From: Alloscardovia omnicolens DSM 21503
GTDB lineage: Bacteria; Actinomycetota; Actinomycetes; Actinomycetales; Bifidobacteriaceae
NCBI RefSeq assembly: GCF_000420505.1
Contig: NZ_ATVB01000006.1
Span: 1-64,000, forward strand
Direction: 5' to 3'
Length of the DNA stretch: 64,000 nt
In this document: positions 46,169 through 55,400 of the stretch, piece by piece
Position numbering within the stretch: position 1 is the first letter of the stretch
How the letters are laid out: the number at the start of each line of letters is the position of its first letter
The notes under the pieces: generated by a model
What the model saw: the letters and a program-made list of their open reading frames with translations, nothing else
Database searches by the model: none
Told to the model about the DNA's origin: nothing
Program-made: the position numbers and the translations under genes

Positions 46169-47929
46169 CTAGAAGCAGTATTGAACCTTATATACTGTCC
46201 CGAGTGAAGCGCGTGCCCCGTTTACGTTTGTGTCTTCGTGACCATTAAATTTGACTAACTGAGTGCCTTGATTATTCCATGCCGACCATGTTGCTGCCTG
46301 AGAATCAACTGTAACAACAGCATCATCAACAAACTGAGCATTGCCGTAGAGAGGGGAGTAAGGGGTGCTCATAGACGATGTGAGTGTGTACGTATTATCT
46401 TGTGTATTAACTGCATATGTGTATACATATGACCGAGCTTCAGAATTAGTAGCTTGTATGCGTTGAGATGCTGTTGGTAATGCATTACTCCAGTTGAAAG
46501 TAGGATTGCTAGGAGAATACGCATAATTATTATTGAATAAGGTTAAGGTATAACCTGTTGCGTTCACATTGCTTACTCGAATATCATTTTGACCGGCAAA
46601 ATCTGCAAAGTTCCCGTTCTTCTTCATAACAAGATACGAGTATTTTGGGTCATTCCATAGGTTTGCCGGGCCAATAATAGAGGTAATAGATGGCGAATCA
46701 TTCACATCCAGAGTAATAACAGAGGAGGCTTCACGCGAGGAGAGTAAATAGCGATTATCGTCAAGAGCACTAATCGAATCTAAATCTAGCCAATTCCACG
46801 CACCATCGGACGAACCTCCATCTGCCGTCAACGCGCGCGCCACCGTGGTAGTGCGATACGAATTAAGCAACCTTGCAAGATTAGCCAAAACCGTCATCTT
46901 ACCGTTCAAAATATTGATGCGCACCACATACGTGCCTACTTCTTTCGTTTTATCGAAAGCGTTACCGTTGGTTGCAATAGCAGTAATATTACCGTTTGAA
47001 TCTGTGGTGTAATCGCTGAATAAAGAGTAGCGTTCATCAAAATTAAAGAAGTTTTTCACAGCGCCCAACTTGTCTACACACGCAAACTGGGTAGTGCTCA
47101 CCGCATAACACGTCTGCTGACCAATAGTAATAAATCGCGTTCCCTTCACATTTTTCAAAGGAATTTCCCCACGCAAAATGCCGCTGCTGTCATACAAAAA
47201 AGCAAAATGTGTGGAGCTTCCCTCAGCAGCCTCAGGCATAACCGCATAGAGACCATTGGTCAGTTTAGTGCTGTTATCGGCAAAAAACGTAGCGTTCACG
47301 CGCACAGGCTCATTGCCTAATACGTCACCCATGGTGTATGTGTATTGGCGTGTAATAGTATGTTCGTCCACATCGGTGAGGGTGAAAGTAACCACATTCT
47401 TCGTGCTAGGAATCAGCCCTGTAACCTGGAATTCATGGGTGCGACCACGCTGAGCTTGAGTGGTAACAACCCGTGTGAAATCAGGGAAATTCGTTTCCGG
47501 AGCACTAACCGTGTACGACACACTCATGAGCTGATCAGTGACAAAAAATACGTAGAGAGACGTGGTATTCGTACCGAAGGGGTTCGCCTCAACAAGCATA
47601 TGATCAACCGTGTAATTGCCTGTTTTCTTTTTCTTCTCAAGAGTAGCGCTAGCTCGTTTTTGGTATCCGATTGTATAAATACGCTCAACAGTATGCGCCA
47701 AAACGCTTGATGGCGAGTTTCTACGCGCATTGTAATAGGTGAGTGCGCTCCACGCTGTTAACGCAACAACAACAAGCATGGCAACAATAATGCTGGCTCG
47801 GCGAAGCTGTTCACGCCATGTAGGTTTTGCGCTATCATCTTCCGTTTTGCGCTGAGGAGGAACAGAACGATAATCCGAACTTTTGGTGCGCGTTCCAGTA
47901 GCATGATGCACGAGTTCAGGTGTTGCCAT
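46169..47929 (-). CDS. Arylsulfotransferase-like membrane-anchored protein, predicted non-catalytic
   Basis: The 586-residue product (ATG 47929, GGGGAG five bases upstream) has a cytoplasmic N-terminus, one membrane span (about residues 42-62, SIIVAMLVVVALTAWSAL) and a large external domain. It follows the outline of bacterial aryl-sulfate sulfotransferases: an N-terminal Ig-like region with VTGLIPSTKNVVTF, then a propeller with WNWLDLDSISALDDNRYLLS and SREASSVITLD, GPANLWND, and DFAGQNDIRV...LTLFNNN. In active enzymes of this family the first motif normally has a histidine (DWxHxNS) and the latter reads GQH; here they are D and N. The substrate and function are therefore unknown. It is a single gene with its own upstream region. 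Confidence 0.7.
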   Translation of the reverse strand: MATPELVHHATGTRTKSSDYRSVPPQRKTEDDSAKPTWREQLRRASIIVAMLVVVALTAWSALTYYNARRNSPSSVLAHTVERIYTIGYQKRASATLEKKKKTGNYTVDHMLVEANPFGTNTTSLYVFFVTDQLMSVSYTVSAPETNFPDFTRVVTTQAQRGRTHEFQVTGLIPSTKNVVTFTLTDVDEHTITRQYTYTMGDVLGNEPVRVNATFFADNSTKLTNGLYAVMPEAAEGSSTHFAFLYDSSGILRGEIPLKNVKGTRFITIGQQTCYAVSTTQFACVDKLGAVKNFFNFDERYSLFSDYTTDSNGNITAIATNGNAFDKTKEVGTYVVRINILNGKMTVLANLARLLNSYRTTTVARALTADGGSSDGAWNWLDLDSISALDDNRYLLSSREASSVITLDVNDSPSITSIIGPANLWNDPKYSYLVMKKNGNFADFAGQNDIRVSNVNATGYTLTLFNNNYAYSPSNPTFNWSNALPTASQRIQATNSEARSYVYTYAVNTQDNTYTLTSSMSTPYSPLYGNAQFVDDAVVTVDSQAATWSAWNNQGTQLVKFNGHEDTNVNGARASLGTVYKVQYCF

Positions 47930-47962
47930 ACGTTCTCCCCACGATTTTTTGAGCTGACACAA

Positions 47963-48419
47963 TTATACGAAAGTCACGCAATCTTTCTCCATTGAATTTT
48001 CTCGGTTACTTTTCTGGAACGTTTCCGGTTGCGTTTCTGTTACGTTTTCTCACGACTTCGTTGCTTCGTTCGTTCTCCCGTTTTTCTGGCTCTTGTGATT
48101 TTAGCGGGGTTTAGAGGAGAGCGTTGCCCAGTAGGTTCCAGTTGATTCCTCGGGATGTTATGTGTTAAGACATCGCTTCGGTGTGAATGTGGTTTAGCTT
48201 CATAAGTGAAGTCGATACGCGCAACCGATATGACAGTTTTGAAGCCATTTTTGCGCATCAAAACTGTCATAACAGGTGTATTAATCGGTTAAGCAGCAGG
48301 GTCGATAGTAACAGATCTTCGGATTTAACGTAGTGTGAAGCCTGATTGTCCGGAACAGCTGCTAGTCATGCACGTGCAGACTCCAAAACCCCACTAAAAT
48401 CTTATGAACAGTTTTCTGA
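47963..48419. other. Intergenic region with repeat copy B
   Basis: These 457 bases hold the promoter side of the arylsulfotransferase-like gene (leftward), T/C-rich sequence near 47980-48080 with repeated CGTT-type words, the second copy of the dispersed repeat (separate entry), and from 48294 a stretch with nothing recognised up to the truncated MFS fragment. A minus-strand open frame through the repeat (48270-48040) has no support as a gene. Confidence 0.5.
48213..48293 (-). repeat. 81-bp dispersed palindromic repeat, copy B
   Basis: The reverse complement of this segment aligns with 36112-36192 over 81 bases with 10 differences. The central stem reads ATGACAGTTTTGA ... TCAAAACTGTCAT in this copy; the change from C:G to A:T in the stem relative to copy A occurs in both arms, so pairing is kept. 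It lies between the arylsulfotransferase-like gene and the MFS fragment. Confidence 0.75.
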
Positions 48420-49126
48420 TTGCCTTATCATCAGCAGTCTCGCGTGCTCATGAACGTGAGCTGGATCACATCTTTCTGGGTCTACGCGCTCGCCCTGCCA
48501 ATCGCTGTTTTCTTCTACTTCCAGGTGCCAGAAATTCGCGTTGAGAAGCAGTTTCAGACTGCGAAAGAGAAGATGAATCCGGCTGTGTACGCGCTTGTCC
48601 TTTTCGCGATTTTGCTCGTGATGAACAGCATCGTTATTTTCGTGCGCTTCTCCTCGATTGCAACAGAACTGATGGATGAAAGCTTTAATGCCAGCAATTA
48701 TTTGGCGCTGATGCCTCTGCTGGGCATCGCCGCCGGTTTTGCCTTCGGTTTCGTGAACAAGCTGTGCGGCAAGTTTACGCTCTACTTGGGCATTGTCTGC
48801 TTTATCGCGTCGAACTTGCTGATTGCTATGAGTGGTTCCAGCTTCTGGTTGCTGGTCTGTTCTTATCGAGTATCCCTGGTTCGTGGTGCTTCCCATACAT
48901 CTTTAGCAACCTCGATACCTTGACCACGAAGAACACCGTAACTTTGGCCACCTCGCTCATCTTTATCGGCTGCAATATTGGCAACTTTATTGCGCCGCTT
49001 GCCATGAGCGCTATTCAGTTGATGACCGGTAGTTCCGCTCTGACCGCTCCGTTCTACATTTTCGCCGGCGTCCTCGTGGCTGTGCTGATTGTGTTGGTCG
49101 CGGTGAACCGTAAAGCTACCGCTTAG
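48420..49126 (+). pseudogene. C-terminal half of an MFS transporter, truncated and frameshifted
   Basis: From about 48450 the plus strand encodes WITSFWVYALALPIAVFF and further MFS spans to SSFWLLV in one frame; the -1 frame then continues as AGLFLSSIPGSWCFPYIFSN and ends KATA at 49126. The break at about 48848-48858 is explained by loss of one copy of TTGCTGG from an original tandem (TTG CTG GTT GCT GGT), a 7-base deletion. The N-terminal half (six spans) is missing altogether. The codon choice looks more G+C-rich than the neighbours by eye. This is a gene remnant. Confidence 0.75.
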
Positions 49127-49211
49127 CTAGCGCTTTCTTGTTCCTTTCTCTGCGCGCAAACCCTTCTTTCTCGTGATTGCTGTTCTTGGTAATGCGGGGG
49201 AGGAGGGTTTG

Positions 49212-49331
49212 CTGTTGTGGTGAGCAACTTCTGACTGGCGCGTTGCTCAGCAAAACACGGAATAGTAGATTTCGAAGGAGAATCCAGCTGTGGCGAGCAA
49301 TTCGTTACCTATAAGTTGCTCACCACAACAG
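49212..49331. mobile_element. 120-bp element with 19-bp perfect inverted ends (MITE-like)
   Basis: CTGTTGTGGTGAGCAACTT at 49212-49230 is repeated in perfect inverted form at 49313-49331. Both ends are flanked by TTTG in direct orientation (49208-49211 and 49332-49335), as expected of a 4-bp target duplication. The 82-bp interior has no gene but contains weaker internal inverted matches (GTTGCTC near 49242, GCGAGCAA near 49293). It could be a miniature transposable element or a large fold-back structure. The surrounding 49127-49488 has no gene; a nine-G run lies at 49436-49444. Confidence 0.5.
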
Positions 49332-49488
49332 TTTGTAATGGTGTGCGGTAACCGAAATCTGAATACTCACACAGATGCAGCCGCTGTGACTATTGCTGTG
49401 ACTATTTCGTTTTTTCTAGGTAAAGAAAGGTTGTAGGGGGGGGGAGTTCGTCGCCTATAAACGTTGAAAATAAAGGCTTTCTGTTTTG

Positions 49489-49561
49489 TGCCTCGGATGC
49501 GATTCGAACGCACGACACCCGCTTTAGGAGAGCGGTGCTCTATCCCCTGAGCTACCGAGGC
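49489..49561 (-). tRNA. tRNA-Arg (anticodon CCU)
   Basis: The reverse complement folds as a full 73-base tRNA: acceptor arm GCCTCGG pairing with CCGAGGC, D-arm TAGCTCAGGGGATAGAGCA, anticodon arm CCGCT-CTCCTAA-AGCGG giving anticodon CCU, and T-arm GTGCGTTCGAATCGCAT. It reads the rare AGG codon. CCA is not encoded. It lies alone between the inverted-end element and xseB. Confidence 0.95.
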
Positions 49562-49681
49562 AAATAGGAGTACCTGCATTAAAGGCGCAGTACCCGTAAA
49601 AAGTGTACACGGTTTTACGCAATTGCGCACACAAGCGTTTTATCGTGTGCGTGCGCAAGAATACACAGAACTTACGTAAAC

Positions 49682-49951
49682 TTACTCGTTTCCCTGCGTT
49701 CCTGCATTAGCTTGGAACTGGGCTTGAGATTCCTGAACCTCATTAAGTTTTTTAGCTACTTCATCGAGCAGAGATTGCGCGTGCTTAGCGAGTGCTTCAC
49801 CCAACTCCCATTGATACATGGAATCGTTAAGTTCCAAGCCGCCCGCTTCCAACTTCTGCACAACCTGAACAAGCTGATCTCGAGCTTGTTCATACGTCAT
49901 ATTTTCTATTGCTGAGAGCTGTTCGTCAGTTAAATGTGTATTGTTTGCCAT
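49682..49951 (-). CDS. xseB: Exodeoxyribonuclease VII small subunit
   Basis: XseB binds XseA to form exonuclease VII, which degrades single-stranded DNA. The 89-residue protein shows the family pattern MTYEQARDQLVQVVQKLE AGG LELNDSMYQWELGEAL in the core, followed by a helical KHAQSLLDEVAKKLNEVQ. It is encoded one base after the end of xseA with GGAGGA at the xseA end serving as ribosome binding site, so the subunits are translationally linked. Confidence 0.94.
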   Translation of the reverse strand: MANNTHLTDEQLSAIENMTYEQARDQLVQVVQKLEAGGLELNDSMYQWELGEALAKHAQSLLDEVAKKLNEVQESQAQFQANAGTQGNE

Positions 49952-49952
49952 G

Positions 49953-51233
49953 TTAGTCCTCCATTATTGTTTCGTTTACGGTAGCGTTGAGTTTGCCGCT
50001 CTTAAGCGTTACGCTTATGCCCTCGCCAGCTGTCAATGCGTTTGCAACATCAATAACCGTTCCATCTGCTTTTTGCACAACAGCATAGCCGCGGTTCAAT
50101 GTGGACTGAGGAGATAGAGCGGTAAGTGTAGCGTGTAGTTTATCGATAGTCGATGTGGCTTCAGCCGTCATAAAGTTCATTGCAGTATTCAGTCGCGTGC
50201 GAGCTTCCTTAACAAACTGCTGAGGTTTATCGAGAATAGACTGAGGATGCGTCAGGCTTGGACGTTGCGTGTAGGCAGATAAACGTTGCTGTTCAGTAGA
50301 AACCTTATTGTGCAGAGCGCCAAATATACGGGTTCGTGCTTCAGAAACAAGCGATAATTCCTCGCGCACATCCGGAACAATCCTTTTAGCTGCATCTGTT
50401 GGGGTAGAAGCGCGCAAATCAGCAGCCAAATCAATCAAGGTCCAGTCATCTTCGTGTCCGATAGCTGATACTAAAGGTGTAACGCAGTCTGCAGCCGCAC
50501 GAACAACGCCTTCGTCCGAAAAACCAATCAAATCCTCAAAAGCACCGCCTCCGCGCGCAACAATAATAACATCCACAGAAGGGTCAGCATCTAACTGAGC
50601 TATCGCAGTAATCACTTCACTCGGACAGGACGGACCTTGCACATGCACATGCTGCACAGAAAACTCAATACTTGGCCAGCGCAAACGAGCGTTAGTAATA
50701 ACATCGCCTTCAGCGCGCGCTCCAGGAGCACAAATCAAACCAATGCGTTGCGGAAAAGCAGGGAGAGGAACCTTGCGGTCATCGTCAAACAGTCCTTCAC
50801 CTTTGAGTTTCTTGCGTAACTGTTCAATCTGCTCCATGAGACCGCCCTTGCCCACATGGTGAATCTCGTCAGCGCGAAAACTAAGCGAGGTGCGAGGCTG
50901 ATACATATTCGCTTTGCCGTGAATAACAACTAAATCGCCTTGGGTAAATTTAGCTGCTTCATAGGCAGGGGCACCGAAGAAAACCACGTCCATCTGCGTT
51001 GTGGTTTGATTATCGCGCAAAGTCATATACACCTGACCTGCGCGGCGTGCATTAATCTGATGCACCTGACCAGTAATCCAAGCAGCAGGCCAACGATCCA
51101 CAGCATCGGCAAACTTACTGCTGATAAGCGAAACTGGCCACGGATTATCTTTCGTAGTATCTCGTGCCATAGCAGGCAAGGGCTGCTGAGGCGATGAGCT
51201 GTGCGGATCTAACTGCTCGTAACTGTTCATCAT
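49953..51233 (-). CDS. xseA: Exodeoxyribonuclease VII large subunit
   Basis: The catalytic subunit has the N-terminal OB-fold (WITGQVHQINARRAGQVYMTL, then VVFFGAPAYEAAKFTQGD), and the nuclease core with FPQRIGLICAPGARAEGDV, DVIIVARGGGAFEDLIGFSDE and SAIGHEDDWTLIDLAADLRASTPTDAA. At 426 residues it is typical. Two consecutive ATG codons occur at the start (51233 and 51230). The C-terminal coiled region is followed by NRGYAVVQKADGTVI, the usual family ending. Confidence 0.95.
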   Translation of the reverse strand: MMNSYEQLDPHSSSPQQPLPAMARDTTKDNPWPVSLISSKFADAVDRWPAAWITGQVHQINARRAGQVYMTLRDNQTTTQMDVVFFGAPAYEAAKFTQGDLVVIHGKANMYQPRTSLSFRADEIHHVGKGGLMEQIEQLRKKLKGEGLFDDDRKVPLPAFPQRIGLICAPGARAEGDVITNARLRWPSIEFSVQHVHVQGPSCPSEVITAIAQLDADPSVDVIIVARGGGAFEDLIGFSDEGVVRAAADCVTPLVSAIGHEDDWTLIDLAADLRASTPTDAAKRIVPDVREELSLVSEARTRIFGALHNKVSTEQQRLSAYTQRPSLTHPQSILDKPQQFVKEARTRLNTAMNFMTAEATSTIDKLHATLTALSPQSTLNRGYAVVQKADGTVIDVANALTAGEGISVTLKSGKLNATVNETIMED

Positions 51234-51391
51234 GCTTCTAGGATATTAGAGCAAGCTGACACGATGGCAAGGTTTATGAACGGTTGAGAAGCGCTCAAAG
51301 ATCATGAAAAGAGATGCGCGTGTTTCGTGAGCATTGCGTGCAGTAGAATCAACAAACAGAAAATTGTATGAATGTTTAAGAAAGAACGCAT

Positions 51392-51955
51392 ATGAGCGAA
51401 TTAACACAGCCGAGCCAGAACCTCATCTTACGACCAACCGAGCGTGGAGATGTGCCTGCAATCATGGTTATGGTCAACGCGGCTAAAGCTATGCTTAAAG
51501 CCGATAATAGCTCGCAATGGCAGAGCGGGTATCCCAACGAATACTCATTTTATGCAGATATTGATGCTGGGTCGAGCTTTGTTTTATGTGAAGAAAATGC
51601 TGGACAAGTGGTTGCTACAGCAAGTATTTCTTTTGGTGAGGAAGCCGGTTACAGTGCGCTGATTAGCGGAGAATGGGCATATCCTGAGGAAGAGTATGGT
51701 GATTATGCTGTGGTTCATCGCGTGGCAGTACATCCTGATTATTGTGGACAGCACGTGGCAGATCAACTATTTTTAGCGCTTTTTGAGGTTATTATTCAGC
51801 AAGGTATTCGCACAGTGCGTGTAGATACACACCGCAAAAATCAGCGGATGCAAAACGTACTGGCTCGTTTAGGCTTTAGCGTGAGCGGCGAAATAACAGT
51901 AGATCATGATCCGCTCGACCCGAAACGCTTGTGCTGCGAGAAATTACTGCGGTAG
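51392..51955 (+). CDS. GNAT-family N-acetyltransferase
   Basis: The 187-residue protein begins LILRPTERGDVPAIMVMVN and carries the acetyl-CoA-binding region HRVAVHPDYCGQHVADQLFLALFE (about 110-135), followed by VRVDTHRKNQRMQNVLARLGF, which is the usual last part of this fold. It is a cytoplasmic acetyltransferase of unknown substrate. It is transcribed divergently from xseA and stands upstream of the ileS leader. Confidence 0.85.
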   Translation: MSELTQPSQNLILRPTERGDVPAIMVMVNAAKAMLKADNSSQWQSGYPNEYSFYADIDAGSSFVLCEENAGQVVATASISFGEEAGYSALISGEWAYPEEEYGDYAVVHRVAVHPDYCGQHVADQLFLALFEVIIQQGIRTVRVDTHRKNQRMQNVLARLGFSVSGEITVDHDPLDPKRLCCEKLLR

Positions 51956-52139
51956 GTGTTTTTATATGAAGCGCGCTGAGAGAGCGTTCTGAGAGAGAGC
52001 GTGCTGATAGCTTATAGTAAGTGCGCGCGAAAGTTCCGGAGAAAAGTTTCAAAGAAAAACGCGCAGTATCTTAAAATCGCTCGGCTTTGCTATCATATGC
52101 AACCAGAAGTTAGTTCTGCTAAGTAAAACGCTCGGCAGA

Positions 52140-52477
52140 AGAGACAGCTAACGACCATGATCCGTTATCAGCGGGGAGTCATCGGAAGAAAAACCGTGCT
52201 TGTGCGGCTTAACGAACAGAACAAAGCGATATGCTTGAACAGTTCGTTGCTCAAAGCTTCAAAAGCGGTTGATTAGACCCGACGGAGCAGACCGGATTCT
52301 GTGAAGAGGTACTGTGCAGTCTCGGCGCAGTGCAACCGAGGTGGTACCGCGGGGTGTAAAAGTTGAAGCTGGCATAAGCAGAAGCTTTCGCACATCGTCC
52401 TCACGTGAATACAGGTAGCGAAATTTCGCACCACATATGAAGTGAACAAACATGAGTTTTCACGAGAGGCGAGGCGC
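52140..52477 (+). promoter_or_regulatory. ileS T-box riboswitch, translational type with ultrashort Stem I
   Basis: The leader of ileS contains the T-box core GAGGTGGTACCGCGG (52338-52352), whose TGGT at 52342-52345 would pair with the 3' end of uncharged tRNA. Upstream, GCTAACG (52147-52153) pairs with CGTTATCAGC (52163-52172) around the loop ACCATGATC, placing the isoleucine specifier AUC at 52160-52162; this is the very short Stem I reported for actinobacterial ileS leaders. No T-run terminator is present. Instead TCGTCCTCACGTG (52395-52407) is nearly complementary to CACGAGAGGCGA (52461-52472), which includes the Shine-Dalgarno region, suggesting control of translation: uncharged tRNA-Ile frees the ribosome binding site. 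Confidence 0.85.
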
Positions 52478-55400
52478 ATGAGTAATCGCGTTTATCCTAA
52501 GGCAGTGACTGATAGGGAATTTGAAACTATCACTCCTAGCCCTCATTTCCCAGCTATGGAAGAGTCTGTTCTCAAGTATTGGGATGTAGACGATACTTTC
52601 CGTCGTTCTATTGCACAGCGAGACAGCGGCAATGCTAACGATGAATTCGTCTTCTTTGATGGTCCTCCATTTGCTAATGGTCTGCCACATTATGGTCATT
52701 TGCTCACCGGCTATGCTAAGGACGTTATTCCTCGTTTCCACACTATGTTGGGCAAGAAAGTTAACCGTGTTTTCGGTTGGGATACTCACGGTTTGCCTGC
52801 AGAGTTGGAAGCTGAAAAGGAATTAGGTATTACCGATAAATCTCAGATTGATGAGATGGGTATTAAAGCTTTTAACGAGGCTTGCCGTCGTTCCGTGCTG
52901 AAGTATACGCAGGAATGGAAGGATTACATTCATCGTCAGGCTCGCTGGGTTGATTTTGATCACGGCTATAAGACGCTGAACGTGTCGTATATGGAGTCTG
53001 TGATTTGGGCTTTTAAGCAGCTTTATGATCGCGATCTCGCTTATCAGGGCTTCCGCGTTCTGCCTTACTGCTGGAAAGATGAAACACCTCTGTCTGCGCA
53101 TGAGTTGCGTATGGATGCAGATGTGTATCAAGACCGTACCGATAACACGCTGTCTGTGGCTATGAAGCTGCGCGACGAAGATGCCTATGTTGTTATTTGG
53201 ACAACAACTGCATGGACTATTCCTAACAACTTAGCTATTGTTGTGGGTAAAGACATCGATTATGTGCTGGTAGAGCCTGTTGAGGGCGCTTTTGCTGGTA
53301 AGAAGATGTATTTTGCTAAGGATTTGGTAGCTAACTTCGCCAAGGAACTGGGCGAAGACTACAAGGTTGTGAAGGAACTTAAAGGTTCGGAGCTTGTGGG
53401 TCGCCGCTATTATCCTGCTTTTGATTACTTCTTGGATGGTTCCTTAACTGATCCTGAAGGTAAAGCTAACGAAGATGAAAATGCCTTTACTATTTATGCT
53501 GCTGATTACGTGGCAACAACAGAAGGTACCGGTTTAGTTCATCAGGCTGTATATGGTGAGGACGATATTAATACATTGAACGCTCACCATGTGCGCACAT
53601 ACGATTACTTGGATGAGCACGCTCAGTTCTTGGATGTTATTCCTGATTACGCAGGTATGCATGTTTTCGACGCTAATAAGCCAATTACGCGCGATTTGCG
53701 TGCTGGCTCTGGTCCGCTTGAGCGCGTGCCAGAAGAGCGTCGTGCTTTTATTGTTCAGGAAAAGTCACACGTTCACAGCTATCCTCACTGCTGGCGTTGC
53801 GGTAATCCTTTGATTTACAAGCCTGTATCGTCTTGGTTCGTTTCTGTGACCAAGATTAAAGAGCGTCTGCTCGAACTCAATCAGGATGTTAACTGGATCC
53901 CGGATAACGTGAAAGACGGTCAGTTCGGTAAGTGGCTCGAGAATGCGCGCGACTGGTCCATTTCTCGTAACCGTTACTGGGGTAGCCCAATTCCTGTGTG
54001 GGTTTCGGACGATCCGAAGTATCCTCATGTAGATGTTTATGGTTCTTTGGAAGAACTTAAGCGTGACTTTGGTAAGTATCCAACTGATGACGAGGGCAAT
54101 ATTAACTTGCATCGTCCGTGGATTGATGAGCTGACCCGTCCAAACCCTGCAGATCCAACCGGTAAGTCGCACATGCGCCGTATTGAGGATGTGTTGGACT
54201 GCTGGTTCGAATCTGGTTCTATGCCATTTGCTCAGTTCCATTATCCTTTCGAAAATAAGGATTACTTCGAAGAGCATATGCCGTCCGACTTCGTCGTAGA
54301 GTATATTGGTCAGACCCGCGGCTGGTTCTACGTAATGCTTATTATGAACGGCGCTTTGTTCGATAAGGCTCCATTCAAGAACGTAATGTGCCACGGTATT
54401 GTGCTTGGTGATGATGGTCAGAAGATGTCGAAGCATTTGCGCAACTACCCAGACGTAAACGGCGTATTTAACGAGTATGGTTCGGACGCTATGCGCTGGT
54501 TCCTGATGAGCTCGCCAATTCTGCGCGGCGGAAACCTAATTGTTACTGCAGACGGCATTCGCGATACTGTTCGTCAAATTATGTTGCCTTTGTGGTCCAC
54601 ATATTATTTCTTCAGTTTGTATGCCAATGCTGCGAACAGTGGCGAAGGTTTCGATGCGCGACAGGTGTGCGCCGACGAAGTGCATGACTTGCCTCATATG
54701 GATCGTTATCTGTTGGCTCGTACCCGAACTCTCGTAGAGAGTACGCAAAAGCACTTGCAAGATTACGGCGTTGCCGATGCTTGCGCGGACGTGGCTGATT
54801 ATATTGATATTTTGACCAATTGGTATGTGCGTAACACTCGTGACCGCTTCTGGAATGAAGATGAGAACGCTTTCAATACGTTGTATACCGCTTTGGAAGT
54901 TCTCGCTCGTGTGATGGCTCCACTTGCCCCGATGGAAGCAGAAACAGTATGGCGTGGCCTGACCGGTGGTGAATCCGTACATTTGGCTGACTGGCCATTC
55001 TTGACGGATGAAGAAAGCGAGAAGTCAACAGAATTGGGCGATGCGCTCAAGGCTGATGACGACCTCGTACGCACCATGGATAAGGTACGCGAAGTAGTAT
55101 CCAGCACACTCAGCTTGCGTAAGGCTCAGAAGATTCGCGTTCGCCAGCCATTGGCACAGCTGACCGTTGTGGCAGACAATGTTGACGCAGTACGCGAATA
55201 TGAAGAGCTGCTCGAATCTGAGCTGAACGTAAAGCAGATCCAGTACACCACCCTCGAAAATGCTGGTGACCACGGTTTGCGCGTAGTCAACGAATTGCGC
55301 GTGAACGCACGTGCTGCAGGACCTCGATTGGGTAAGAATGTTCAGTTTGCTATTCGCGCTTCTAAGTCGGGTGCATGGCATGTGAACGAAGAAGGTATGC

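Noticed and set aside
49212..49331. Possible CRISPR or attachment site at the inverted-end element next to the tRNA gene
   Set aside because: There are no regularly spaced direct repeats, and no partial tRNA duplicate or integrase is present in the window.
52442..52477. Longer ileS start
   Set aside because: It overlaps the T-box expression platform and has no proper Shine-Dalgarno; ATG 52478 does.
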